A DNA stretch of 64,000 bases from Tetraselmis striata. Taxonomy: Eukaryota > Chlorophyta > Chlorodendrophyceae > Chlorodendrales > Chlorodendraceae. Location: assembly GCA_006384855.1 (NCBI GenBank), contig VCJN01001679.1:1-64000 (forward strand), in the 5' to 3' direction. A program made the position numbers and the translations under genes. A model generated the notes under the pieces. It searched no databases, was not told where the DNA came from, and saw only the letters and a program-made list of their open reading frames with translations. Each line of letters opens with the position of its first letter. Position 1 is the first letter of the stretch. Below, in pieces: positions 33,405-44,629 of this stretch.

Positions 33405-33861
33405 GCACATTGGTCGCCGTGTCATGGGGATTTAATTGCAAGTAGCGGGACAGCGGGGCCGTAGCCGCGAGCGCCATTGCCGTCAACAACTTCAACTGGT
33501 CGACGACGAAGGCTTCCCGCAACTTTGGGTTCCCTAGTGGGTCCTTCTCGATGCACACCTCCAGGGCGCGGTACATCTGAGCCCGCGCCGCAGCGAGCCA
33601 TATCCGGTCGACTTATTCGCTAAACAAATCTAAATCAGAAACCCGGGTATCCTCCGGCGCGTCTATGAGGAAGAATTTCCAGCCCCGGAGACCCTCTGCC
33701 CCAACAATAAGGATGCCCGGCCATGTTTGTTCCTTGTCGAGACAGGCATGCATGCTGGTGTCGCTCTTGCGGGTTGGAATGCACCCCGGCTCGAGATGGA
33801 TGCACCCCATCACGATCAAATGCCGGGTGAGGTAAGGCTGAACTCCGTAGGGACGTGGCAT
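33405..33861 (-). pseudogene. Unidentified ORF with an in-frame stop
   Basis: The frame from 33861 reads LIVMGCIHLEPGCIPTRKSD, SMHACLDKEQTWPG, ILIVGAEGLRGWKFFLIDAP and ends with a TAA at 33613. The same frame then continues without a gap as DRIWLAAARAQMYRALEVC, EKDPLGNPKLREAFVVDQL and onward to a stop at 33405. Both halves look coding, so a premature stop or a very short unrecognised intron is likely. No family was recognised; it may be a remnant of another transposon. Confidence 0.3.
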
Positions 33862-34392
33862 CAGTACGCTGCATGCGGCGGGTGGCGGTTGGCCATACTA
33901 GGTGACGCGAGGAAATATGGATATGGTGGTAACGCTGGGTTCCGGCGGCGGGTGGGTGATGCTTGAGTGCCTGAGTTTGGGCTCGGTAGCGGGGAGAAGC
34001 CGACAACTTTGCTGCACCGTGTCCCTTGCGGCACTGCAAGCCGTTGGCACCCCCTACCTAGTCAGTCGCTTGTCTCACCGCTTGGGCTTGTGCAGACGCC
34101 TACCGTCGAATTAAAAGCCATTGCGCCAAATTACGCGACCCAATCCCCGTTAAGGGATAGCCGAATTACGATTATGTAGCACATCTATGTCAATGTGTCC
34201 TCATTGCAACGCTAAATACGGTCTCCATGCCGGATATATATTGCGCTATGGATACGCAGCAAGCCGGATTGCGCTATAAAAAAGCGGCGCGCGAGAAGTT
34301 TCGAATTTTACAAGCGTTGACCGCCCCGTGATGCGCTTTTGTTGTTGCTCCTGCAGCTCAAAACAAGGCGGTGCTCTCGACCTTGCAGAGGC

Positions 34393-34853
34393 ATGGCAGC
34401 AGACTGGGCGAGCTCGGGAGGTACTACCAAGACGGCAAGTAGTGCCCCCCCTTTTAACGTGATGTTCAAGGGCGAGGAGGAGGTCTGCGAGGTGACGCCG
34501 CACTCGGAAGCCGCAGGTGAGTCGCGTTTGTTTTCGCACTTGTTCGATTACAAATTCACCGCCGCGACAAGCAATCAACACGCATACTGACTTTCGCAGT
34601 TGCTGTGTCAGGTCCCCGCCCAGTCCCTACATTTGGCGGTAAGCTGACTGTATCGAGTCTTCAACGCAACAAGGTCGTGGCGCTGCCGGTGGTGGGCACC
34701 GCTGCGTCGCCGGAGCTCCACAACGTTGTGGGCGCGCTAGAGCATCAACAGATGAAGGCGGGCGGCATCATCAATTTCAACACCGACACGGTCAAGAACC
34801 TTGCCGCCACGAGAGTCTTCCTCGGCGACAACCTACGTCGACAAGGGCAGTAG
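34393..34853 (+). CDS. Two-exon unidentified protein
   Basis: Exons 34393-34516 and 34600-34853 join in phase across a consensus GTGAGT donor and a TTCGCAG acceptor, giving about 125 residues. Segments include FNVMFKGEEEVCEVTPHSE, TFGGKLTVSSLQRNKVVALP and INFNTDTVKNLAATRVFLG. A small upstream frame (from about 34252, MDTQQAGLRYKKAAREKF) and another overlapping frame (NKAVLSTLQRHGSRLGEL) also look coding, and a Pro/Lys-rich frame follows (34801-35064, EPPAKKAKQPAKPAAG). The gene may therefore be longer and frameshifted. No family was recognised. Confidence 0.4.
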
Positions 34854-35064
34854 CCCGGAGCCCCCAGCCAAGAAGGCCAAGCAGCCCGCCAAGCCGGCGG
34901 CTGGAGTCCCGGCCCGGGGCCGAGGCGGTGCTGGGGCCATGGCGGATAGTGGGCCGTTTGGGTCGCGGGCAGGCCACCAGGTCGCAGTGGCGGCAATAGC
35001 CGCTGCCTCTACCAGCGAGCAGCAAGCCCCCCGCCGTGGCGGTCACGGCCGAAACCGGATGTAA

Positions 35065-38000
35065 ATAAGTTATTCCGCCCGCCCACTGCCGCGCGCCTCG
35101 CCGCCCACAGCCGCGCGCCCGCTCATTGGCACTCCGGCGCGCGACACTTCCGCGCGCAATCGTCGCTATAGACAAGAGCAGCGAGATTGTTGGGCTTCCA
35201 GAGCCAGGTGCAAAAATGTACTACCGCGGATATTGCGTCGCGATGACGTGTGATATGCGCCTGATGCAGCTTATTACGAGTATGTCACGGAATGACTACA
35301 GACGACGAGTGTCATTCTTCTGGTAAGATTACGGGGTAAATACAGGGTATTACATGTGAATCACGCAAGGTGTTCCGGGAGCTCAGTGCGGGCGCCAACG
35401 CTGGAGTGGCCAAAGCCTGGTGAATCTAGGACGCCCCAACCAGGTAGAGCCTGTGAGGGCTGGGTACGCCTGACGGCTCGCAAAGGAACGAGCCGGCGTC
35501 GCTCGGGGAGGCGTATTAAGCACGGAGGACAGTCACAACTTGGCCAACCACAAGGGCCACAGCGCCGACGTGGGAGGCATCTGCGACAACCCTATTATCG
35601 CCGATGGCGATAAACGGCTCAACCGCGGAGGTGATGGTGAGTGGAAGTGCTCGGAGCATCTTACAGTGGGAGCAGCGAGCCGGACTCGAGCTGCGGGGAC
35701 TATGGGCAGGAAGAGAGTGAAAGCTTAGCGCCCGGCGGGCCGGGAGACGGGGGCGGGCGTGCAAAGGCGCGCGCGACATGTGCCCGGCCGGTGCTAGGGT
35801 ATCGGGCAGATTCCAACAGCCCCCCTCAATTGTACACGGGGGTCATCCCCGTCTGACCGTTGTGTGCAATTGGAAAATGGTTGGAATCTGGCGCTAGTTA
35901 TGAATAGTACCAAACAGTGGCAGTATTGATCAATAGCGACTACCCTATACATCCTTGATAGCTTCCGGGCGACGCGCTCCCGCGTGATGCAGCGCCTCCC
36001 CGCTGTGTTGCTGTCTTTGGCGGACTTTCGGCTTATCCGCTGGAGCTGATAATCGCCGCCATGGGCGAGGATGTGAGGGCATCATCTTTGTGCTATGGGC
36101 GGTGCCGGACAGTGGCTGCGAAGGACGCTCTCCGGCAGCCTCTCAGCGAGCGGCGGGGCTGCTATGCACGGTCGACTCGCATCGCTCGGAGGGCTGCCGC
36201 TGTCGGCTGAGGACGGATCGACCCCCTCGGTTGACAACATGGCTTTGAAACTCTTTCGGCTGCCTGGTTGACTTGTGAGAAACGACCTGGCTTAATGCTC
36301 CGACCGTAGATCATTGCATGAGCATACTGGTGATGCGGAGGTGCAGGCTACGATCGTACACAAGGTTGCAACCTCGGACAGTCCGATAGAGCGAGGCCGG
36401 GGTGCGTCCCCATGCCGGTAGGATGCTTGGGGAGAGGCTGGGAGCCCCGTCGGACCAGTAGGCGAGACCTTCTCGCAGGCGGGACGTGAGAGGCGAGACC
36501 TGGGTAGGTAGGCGCCTGGGCGGTTTGCGTGTTGTTCTCGCTGCGACGATCATGGATGGCTTCTAGATGACGCGCTCCGCGCTGAAACGCTCCACTGGCT
36601 TGAGGTTTCTCTAAAATCCAAATCTAATAGTTAAGCACAGTATGGGTCGACAAGATCCCGGGGACTTGTTTGTTGAGCGCAGCCCCGGAGGCTGGCTCTC
36701 TCCGGCCGATAGGCGGAACCCCGATACGGTGTCGGGAGGGTTGTGTACTGGCCCCGGAGGCTCAACGTGCATCCCTCGCCCCTTGGGGGGTTGTTTTCGG
36801 CGCCCTTGTGGCAGCCGCCTCGGCCGATTTTCGAACGACTCCGGACGTGCGCCGAACGCACGGACTTCTTCCTGCACCCCACTCGCGCCCACGTGACGTG
36901 TGAGGGCCCATAACCTAAACGGCTCAACCGCGGAGGTGATGGTGAGTGGAAGTGCTCGGAGCATCTTACAGTGGGAGCAGCGAGCCGGACGAGCTGCGGG
37001 GACTATGGGCAGGAAGAGAGTGAAAGCAGAGCGCTCGGCGGGTCGGGAGACAGGCCCGGGCGTGCAAAGGCGCGCGCGACATGTGCCCGGCCGGTGCTAG
37101 GGTATCGGCCGGAGCTAGGGTATCGGGCAGACTGCAACAGGCGAGGCCGCCAGACTGAACCGGGAGGGACAGCTGCGCGCGCCTGGAAGGCGTATCCGAG
37201 AGGTCGGGGCTAACACCCCAAATGCCGGCGAGCGTTGAAAACGCGGCGGCGTCTACATCTTCGAGGAAGGACGTAACAGTGTTGCCATGCAATGCCCCTC
37301 AGAGCGACCCAAGCCCCGAGGCGCGAAGCGGAGGCGGTGGCCGAAAGGGCGGACGCAAACGAACTTGCAACAAACGAGTAGTAGCGGTGTGAGAGTGGAA
37401 GTGGTTGGCCGAACCGATAAGCCGGGAGCCAAATTGGTGAAAATTTTCGACCGTTTTGTCAAAACATATCCCGGGCGTAAGCAGCTGAGCTCACAAAGGG
37501 CACCAAGCACGTACGACTTTCCTGGTTTGAGAAATGATACTTAAATTTTAGGGAAATTTGGAAACCAAATATTATCTGACTTTTTAAACAGAACAGGGGC
37601 AAACCTGTCTTTGCAAACAGGGTGCCATGGAAAATTGCAAAGGGGGGTGCTTTTGAATACTGATAAAACGATGGAACATTTATGGCCTGGTATACACAGC
37701 AGAAGGCGCAACAAGCAGCATGAGCGCACGACGCTGCACGAGTGTAGCCCACCGGCCGCGCAGTCTAAGCTCCTTTAACCTCTTTATATCCTAAACAACG
37801 TTTTTGATGTTAACACTCGCATATATATACCATATAATATGCCCTACTAACTGAATATGCAACCCGGAGATATACTGGCGTACAAGAGCATATGATGAGA
37901 CAGCACCAAGAAGCTAAAGAAACGAGAGGAGGGTGCTTCAGATGTTTTGATCCTATTTATGACCTCTGCATATGTGACTTTGCATGCGCCGATGGTGATT

Positions 38001-38320
38001 GTGTGTGTGCAAAGTCACCGCTACACATGCAGTCGCGAGAATATGATGTGATACCTGCCCGGCCCATGCAGTTGCAACGCTGTTATTACAACCCTCTCTT
38101 TGTGCGCAGTCGCAGCATTATTGACTATGTTGTGGCTACACAATATTCTACGCTGATTGTACAAATATTGCAGTACGTTGCGACTCAAACAGTCATCTGC
38201 TACCGACAGGATTACCCATATATTCAACACAACTTATGACAATGCGGACGCATGTGCTGGCCTGATGTTGGCCTGCTGCCACCACCGCGCTGACGCCTGC
38301 AGCGATGGCCGGCTAAATAT

Positions 38321-38367
<47 letters not shown>

Positions 38368-38690
38368 CATGCATGCATGCATGCAATATATAAATGAGAG
38401 AATGAGATGGCAAGCCGCCAAATGTAGCGAGTGATGGTCTAATTGTTACAAATATGTTATTAGAATCAATGACTGTGCGCAGCAGGGAGCACTGCCAGCT
38501 GATGGCATTCCCGACTGCAGTTCCCAACACAGCAACGTGCGAGATGGTGCACGTGAACGATATTGTTGCTTTTGCCATGGTGCGCAGACGAGGTGATCGA
38601 TTCTGCAGGAGCGCGCTTGACACTATCGCCGCTCCTGCTTATTGTCACCGTTAGCATGTCGCATTATTCGGCACGATGACATCATGCTGC
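35065..38690. other. Gene-poor region
   Basis: It holds a duplicated block (separate entry), a (CA)n and (ATGC)n microsatellite at 38323-38384, and AT-rich DNA from about 37530 to 38320. A 115-codon plus-strand frame at 37892 contains a Cys-rich peptide (CFRCFDPIYDLCICDFACAD) but has no flanking splice logic or family match. Nothing else was supported. Confidence 0.45.
35612..37131 (+). repeat. Duplicated 200-215-bp block, copies about 1.3 kb apart
   Basis: ACGGCTCAACCGCGGAGGTG through GTGCTAGGGTATCGGGCAGA occurs at 35612-35810 and 36918-37131 with very few differences. The second copy carries an extra tandem duplication of about 18 bp (GCTAGGGTATCGGCCGGA). No ORF explains the conservation. 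It could be two ends of an insertion or a segmental duplication. Confidence 0.85.
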
Positions 38691-41600
38691 CTATCGATAG
38701 ACCTGCGATGCGCCGCCATGTACCTGGAACCTGTCCACATGTCGGCGATAGACGTTGACGCAGTGACGCTCCATGCCCCAGTTGTGTGCATCTTTGCCGG
38801 TGAAGACCTTGACTAGGCCCTCAGCGGATGAGTCCGGCTGCATAGCTGGCACAAAGCTCGCGTAGTAGTGCTGTGCCTGATCTTCCGAGAAACCATACAG
38901 TGAGACCTGCAGACAGCCCAAAGCGTCAGATCACATGTGGGGACTGCTGAGGCTACTGTGCTCGGCAATCTAGGACAAGGTGAGCCAGCTTATTTCAAAG
39001 TACCATACAACTCGGACTGTTCCAAATCATGTGCGACTCCGCAGGCATACAGAGGCAGCAAACACAGCCCACATCAGGTTCCTACTTCTCACCCTTCCAC
39101 AGAGATGCATGGCCAGCTGTATTCCAAAGAAACCAGCTGAGAGTGTCTTGCCAAGTGGTTTGCGCTTCTTAAGCGTCTCGCCGTCTTCGGCTGCATGATG
39201 CCTTTGCTCGCCGAGGTCCGTGCTATGCAGCCGGCGGCGGTGCGGTTGCGGTTCCGCAAGATGCTGCGCCGGATGACTGAGATGTTGAGCCGTTCTCTGG
39301 AACACCGAGCGCGGGGAGCGTTGCGTGGCAAAGTCTTTAAGGTTCTGGTGCAGCACCAGCAGGCGGCACACGGGCCGCCCCACGTACTGGTAGCACCGCC
39401 CTATCCTATAATCCGTGGCCGGCAGCAGCAGCTCATCCCCGCGCTCACACCATCCGCAATGCCTGGGGCAGTGCAGTGTCAACATATGCAAGTTGTCAGG
39501 GCATGATCTGCGTCCTGGCCAGAAGACCCACGTAGTCAGCAGGCACCGCCACGTCAATCAATTTCCCAGTGCCGGGCCACACACCGGTTGTTCTGAAGGC
39601 GAAGTGTCGTCCTGCTTCCCACATCAGCTTCGTAACCCTCTGTTGGAGCCTTGTTGAAGCGGATGACGGCTGCATGCGTATCGATCTCAGGCCCGAGGCC
39701 CGACCCTGTGGATGCACGAATAGACCGGAATCAGCAGGTGTTCCGGTCAAGAGCGCGCCGGCATCGGAATCAGGCTGGATGTAATATAATTGGTTTATTG
39801 TAGGGTGTATTGGAATTCATTGTTTGTTGGGTTCTTGTGTATTGGAATCCCTTAGAACCCTGACATAGAACGCTGACGATAGAAAGACAGAATTGTAATA
39901 TTTACACTCCTCCACAAAAGTTTAGCCCTACACGAATCTGCATGTGGGCGCATCGCTGCGCACCAGCAAATAGCCAAACCATTTATAGTCTTTAACGTGT
40001 ACTGAAGCTTAGCTTCGATGACCTTGGTTGCAGCGCACCCTCCGAAATGTCACGCTGATGCATCATTTTCTGTAGTGCCCCTTTTCCGCTCACAGTGGAA
40101 AAATGCCGCGCGTTTCAGTATGAAATTGCATATTGCGGGATTGCACGCGTTTCAGCTTCATGGGGTTGCGCATGCCCCCAAGCTTATACGCACGGATAAT
40201 TTGATAGTGAATGAATGAACTGTGGGAGTGTCGTGCCATTTGGGTGATGACGTGGCATCGCAGCCGTGCACGCGCCACTACCCCTACAGTTTTGTCAGTG
40301 CTCGGAATGGCCGAAAAATGACGTCCATTTGTTGCATAACACGCGATGCGCGATATGGCCTAAGCTTCACCATGTCGATAGCCTATATTAAAGTCCTTCC
40401 GATGCACTGCGGGTTTTTAGGGTTTAGGGTTTCAGGGTTTCAGTTTAGGTTTTTAGGGTTTTCAGGGTTTTAGGGTTTTGGGTTTCCAAAGCACCGATTA
40501 CTGCGAAATCGCAGAAATTTCTACGCATTGCGAGCAAAAAAATGCCTGCCAATTTGGGAAAACGCTAAAATGAAGAGTTGTTTGTTTACTTGAGACCTTT
40601 AGTGGGCTCTGGTCTGAGGCACTATGGGTTGCACCTAGGGGCCCGTTACGGGGCCTAACATTGGGCTCCGCAGTTTGAAAACGTGTTTTTGGGCTCGCAG
40701 GCCCAATAAATGTTGGAAAATGGCAATTCTGAGCGCGAAATAATATCCGGGAAACATATGTCCCCTGAATTGTATGAAAGCGCTTTTGCGACGCGGTTTC
40801 CATGTGATCTCCGTGACACCATTTCACGGAGATATGCCTCTTGGCACACCCCCCAACACAGCATTTGTTTTTCCAACACTCACGGCGCTCAGATTCATGT
40901 ACCCCCTCGCGCAGAGACTCAGTTTTACTCAATAACAACATGGGATGGTCGCTTGGCACCGCTATGTCGGCGAATTTGGAAGACAATCGCACCAATACTT
41001 GCCAATACCGATATTCATATGCTCCAAATCCGCGCATAATGCTAAAAAGTAATGGGGCACTGTTGCAACTGTTCTACCACCTCATCACACACACCTCCGA
41101 GCCAAAATGAGTAACATTAACCAATTTAAGACGATGCACCCAGTGGCTATGGAGTGTACCTGCGGCTGGTCGAATGGCGTCCAATGATATTGCCGTATAC
41201 CCGCGCAATGGTAAATTTCCGCGTGTTGTGTGATTTTGGGGGGGGGGAGGGTGCAAGACTTTTGTGCGGGGTTGTACTCAGCAAGCCATCCCATTGTACC
41301 AGAGAGACATGGGCGCAACTCAGCGGCGGTATATGCACATCTGTGAAGCGCACCTGCTAAGACTCCTGAGCTGCCAACCACAGCGCAAGTGTCCCAGCTC
41401 GCCAGCTGCCTGAGGTCGGTTTCCGGAACATTATCTGTGGGCTGAAGCGGAACCTGGCCACACAAGCAGAGTCAGCCTTGATGTGAGGATGGGTAGGCGG
41501 ACCACGGATGCTTACTGGCATGGCCACGGGCATGGCGTTGAAAAGGTCGAGGCGCACCTCGTTGGGCAACTGTCGGTTGATGCTATCGCTCAGAGAGGAA

Positions 41601-43776
41601 AGCTCCCGCATGGCGCGGCGACCATGTGGCGGCGTTGCATTATTGGTGTGCTCAGCACTTGTTGTCCTCATTGCCATCCTGGGGTACAGCCGTGTGGCGC
41701 GGCGAATTATAAACATATCAGATGCGCACACCCGTATATTGTCCCAGCGCAACCCTCTTTCTAGTTCTCTCCACAACCCCACCGCGGCCGCTCAAAAGAA
41801 ACAGGCAGGAAGAATTTAAAACGCAACTCGCTGCGCGGGACGGGACGGGCCGGGGGCCGGGATGAGACGCTATCCCGTACGAAACATATCAATAGTCATC
41901 GGCTCCCCCATACTGGTATGGGACACCTTCAGGGCCGCAACGCCTGCTCATCCCGGAGGAGTGGGGGGGGGGGGGGGGGGTGGTCCGCCCCCGGCTTGCC
42001 CGGCGGCCCGCCCGGGACGAGACGGGATAAACTGGCCCCAAAACGCCAATTCCGTCCCCCGGCCGGGGGCGGGCGGGATGATGTGGTGTCACATACTTAA
42101 GGTCCCAATATTGATTTATGTCGTCCGGGCCCCGGGCGGGGGCGGGGGGTCGCTCGCGCCCTATGACGTCGCGACCTGATAATCTCTCTCCCACGCGGTC
42201 GCGGCGTTGCCGCCATCCCGGCACGTCTCGCACCTGAGAGTAATGCTGGGCATTGTCATATTAGCAGCTTTGTGTTGGCTGAATACAGAAGGGGACTGCA
42301 GACGCCACGCAGCCTCCATGCCTTTGAGTAGCCGATATAGCGCCGTGGAGATGTGACGCGCTGCCTCAATCGGCGCCTGGGTGGGTACATCATCCCTGCA
42401 CGGGCACGTGGCATGCGATGTGGGTACGCATTCTGGATGAGCATAACAACAGCAAACACTGCATAAGCCTGAACTCTCCGTGCCTGGCGCAGAAAACTCG
42501 ATAGAGCAGGGCTCCACATCTGAGTGGCGATGGCGCCCGCGGCCCCTTACCGTGCCGACAGCCAAGCCGTACGGTTCAGCGTGTGAATTTTAAGTCGCTG
42601 CATCTTATCTTCTCCATGTGGCAAGTCCGACGCATTGGCAATGATAACGCCAGCCATCTCGTCGTAGTCATCCCCGCCACCCTGCTGTTCAGTGGTCTTC
42701 TCAGCAGTGCCCTGCGTCACATTGTGGAGATTCCCGGCCTGCGGTCGCGTAGCGAATTATCAGAGGTAGGAGTGGCTGAGGCGCAGGCAGGGGCTGGGCA
42801 GAAACAGCGATAAGGGGCCAGTAGTCTCCATCGTGGTGTTAGTATCCGAAACAACAGCTACCTGGGAAGCATGCTCCCAGAAGGTCTGGAAGCAGTGCGC
42901 GTCTTCCGGGGGATGCAGCCTGGCTTCCCAGTCTAGCGGGCTGAATTCGCACTGCAAGCACGGCACCACAAGCCGAGTTGAGCTGCGTGTGGCGGGGGTT
43001 GGTTCATGCATCGAGCCAGTGCCCAGGCATCGGCAGCCTGCCCACCTTGCGGTGGTTGCCTGCGATCACGGGGCACGTGCAGGCGCCATCGACGCACAGG
43101 TGCGCGCCGCAGGCTGCCATGCACTTCTTCGCCTTCCTCTCCGTGAGAGCGCATGCAGCGGCCGCTCGTGCTGTGCAGCGCTCCCTGCAGGTTGCATGCT
43201 CTCCTCAGCAGGTTGTGTGGCGGAGCCAGGCACGAGTGGGGTGATGGGACTCGGCGCGTACCGGCACGTCCTCTGAGAGTCGCCATGCAGATGAGAACAT
43301 GTCCGCGATTCGCAATTCACCTGGGAAGGACCCAATGTCAGCCTGCATGCATCGCGGCCTGCTGCTATCCCAAGCTACAAACCCAGTAGCACATGAAATC
43401 GAAACATAAGCACTGGATAACTTACCTGGTTGTCCAGTGTGCACTGGGCCCAGACGGATTGATGCTTCCGCAAGTCCTACGCACACCGTGGATAAATGGT
43501 GGTAAGTCTTACATGAGTCGCCATGCCACTCTCACGTTGTTTACCTGCACGCAAGGCACATAAGCACAGCATCGCACCTCTACCACCTGGCTCCTGCAAT
43601 TGGGGAGGCAGTCGCCCGTGCATGGCATGCTGCACTCCCGTAGCCTGTTGTCATCCAAATACACCACAGTGAGACGCTGCAGCAAGGGTACACAGCGCAT
43701 CCCCCAATCCATCATGCAGCAGTCAACAGTAACGAAGACTTTGCCAATCTGCATCACATTGGACCCCCCCTCTCAC

Positions 43777-43826
<50 letters not shown>

Positions 43827-43897
43827 CCTCCCTCCCTCCCTCCCGCTCTGTCTCCCTATCTATCTATCCATCTATCCATCTATATGTATATGTAGAC

Positions 43898-43964
<67 letters not shown>

Positions 43965-44629
43965 TATATATATATATATATATATACATATATATAATAG
44001 AGAGAGCGAGTGTATATATATATATACATATATATAATAGAGAGAGCGAGTGCTGGGAGTTCCGTTTACCTGTGCGGAGAATCGCACTTGTCTGTCTCAC
44101 ACTCATTGCGGCACCGCTGTCTGCCGCACTGACTGTCCAATGCAGCCACAACGCACTCCTGCAAGCATTTCACCTCGCAATCCAGTCCTCTTGTGCACGC
44201 GGAACCTAGTATCGAGCCATTCAACGTTTTGTCTTAGACATGCAGCCTGCTTTGCGCTGAGTGTCATGGGGATTATACCTGAGCTGCGGCAAAAACGATC
44301 TCAAATGCTCTGCCGCTAACGGCGTACCTGATGGAGAGCGGAAGCTCTTCACGGTATGGGCGGGCTTTACCTGCGAAATCGGCATCAATATGCTTAGCGT
44401 TATTGTTAATGCTTAGCGTTAATGTCCAAGCGTTATCACTTCCCGTCTCCGAAAAAATGAAATGATAAACCTTCCAATACTACAGCAAGCGTGTTCACAG
44501 CGCGTTGTGTTGGCAGAAATTGCTTACCGTGCCGTTTGCGCGGACCACAGGTTGGTAACTGCACAGTTCCAAAGCCACGAGCAGTCGACACCCAATGACA
44601 GCCAGCACTGCGCGCCTGGATGGCCGCAT
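38691..44629 (-). CDS. GT29 sialyltransferase-like glycosyltransferase with a long cysteine-rich stem
   Basis: Exons: 44629-44528, 44370-44328, 44205-44070, 43748-43545, 43476-43426, 43320-43262, 43184-43046, 42951-42862, 42738-42573, 42519-42234, 41678-41516, 41453-41354, 39705-39585, 39507-39093, 38906-38691; about 760 residues. The N-terminus ([20 protein letters not shown]) is a signal anchor or signal peptide. About 450 residues of Cys-rich stem follow ([42 protein letters not shown]) with sequons NVT, NAS and NRT. The C-terminal third has the GT29 sialylmotifs: L ([12 protein letters not shown], spliced to [16 protein letters not shown] and DVGSRTT), S ([14 protein letters not shown] spliced to VSLYGF), III (HYY) and VS (HNWGME, HxxxxE). 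GT29 enzymes transfer CMP-sialic acid or related sugars in the Golgi; algal members are usually only sialyltransferase-like, so the donor is uncertain. One junction (exons 3 to 4) is out of phase by one base, and the 42573 donor is a choice. Confidence 0.82.
40403..40490 (-). repeat. Degenerate interstitial telomere-like (TTTAGGG) array
   Basis: TTTTTAGGGTTTAGGGTTTC and further TTTAGGG, TTCAGGG and TTTTAGGG units lie within the 1.6-kb intron between exons 12 and 13 of the GT29-like gene. Shorter TTTAGGG-like runs occur near 51568, 51965 and 56305. Confidence 0.8.
43770..44050. repeat. Compound microsatellite (CT)n, (CCCT)n, (CTAT)n, (GA)n, (TA)n
   Basis: It fills almost the whole intron between exons 3 and 4 of the GT29-like gene. 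Two copies of ATATATAATAGAGAGAGCGA (31-bp period) close it near 43990-44050. Its instability may underlie the one-base phase conflict at this junction. Confidence 0.95.

Noticed and set aside
37892-38239. 115-codon Cys-containing ORF
   Set aside because: Codon usage and AT content match the surrounding non-coding DNA, and no signal peptide or splice structure supports it.
38323-38384. Regularly spaced repeats as a CRISPR-like array
   Set aside because: They are plain (CA)n and (ATGC)n microsatellites in a eukaryotic genome; no spacers exist.
41095-41159. Candidate GT29 exon reading [19 protein letters not shown]
   Set aside because: It fits the phase, but exon 39705-39585 restores the canonical second half of sialylmotif L ([23 protein letters not shown]) in the same phase, so this one is not needed.
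42234-44205. HAP2/GCS1 gamete fusogen as an explanation for the Cys-rich exons
   Set aside because: The cysteine density is similar, but the exons splice in phase into an unmistakable GT29 domain and no HAP2 landmark is present.
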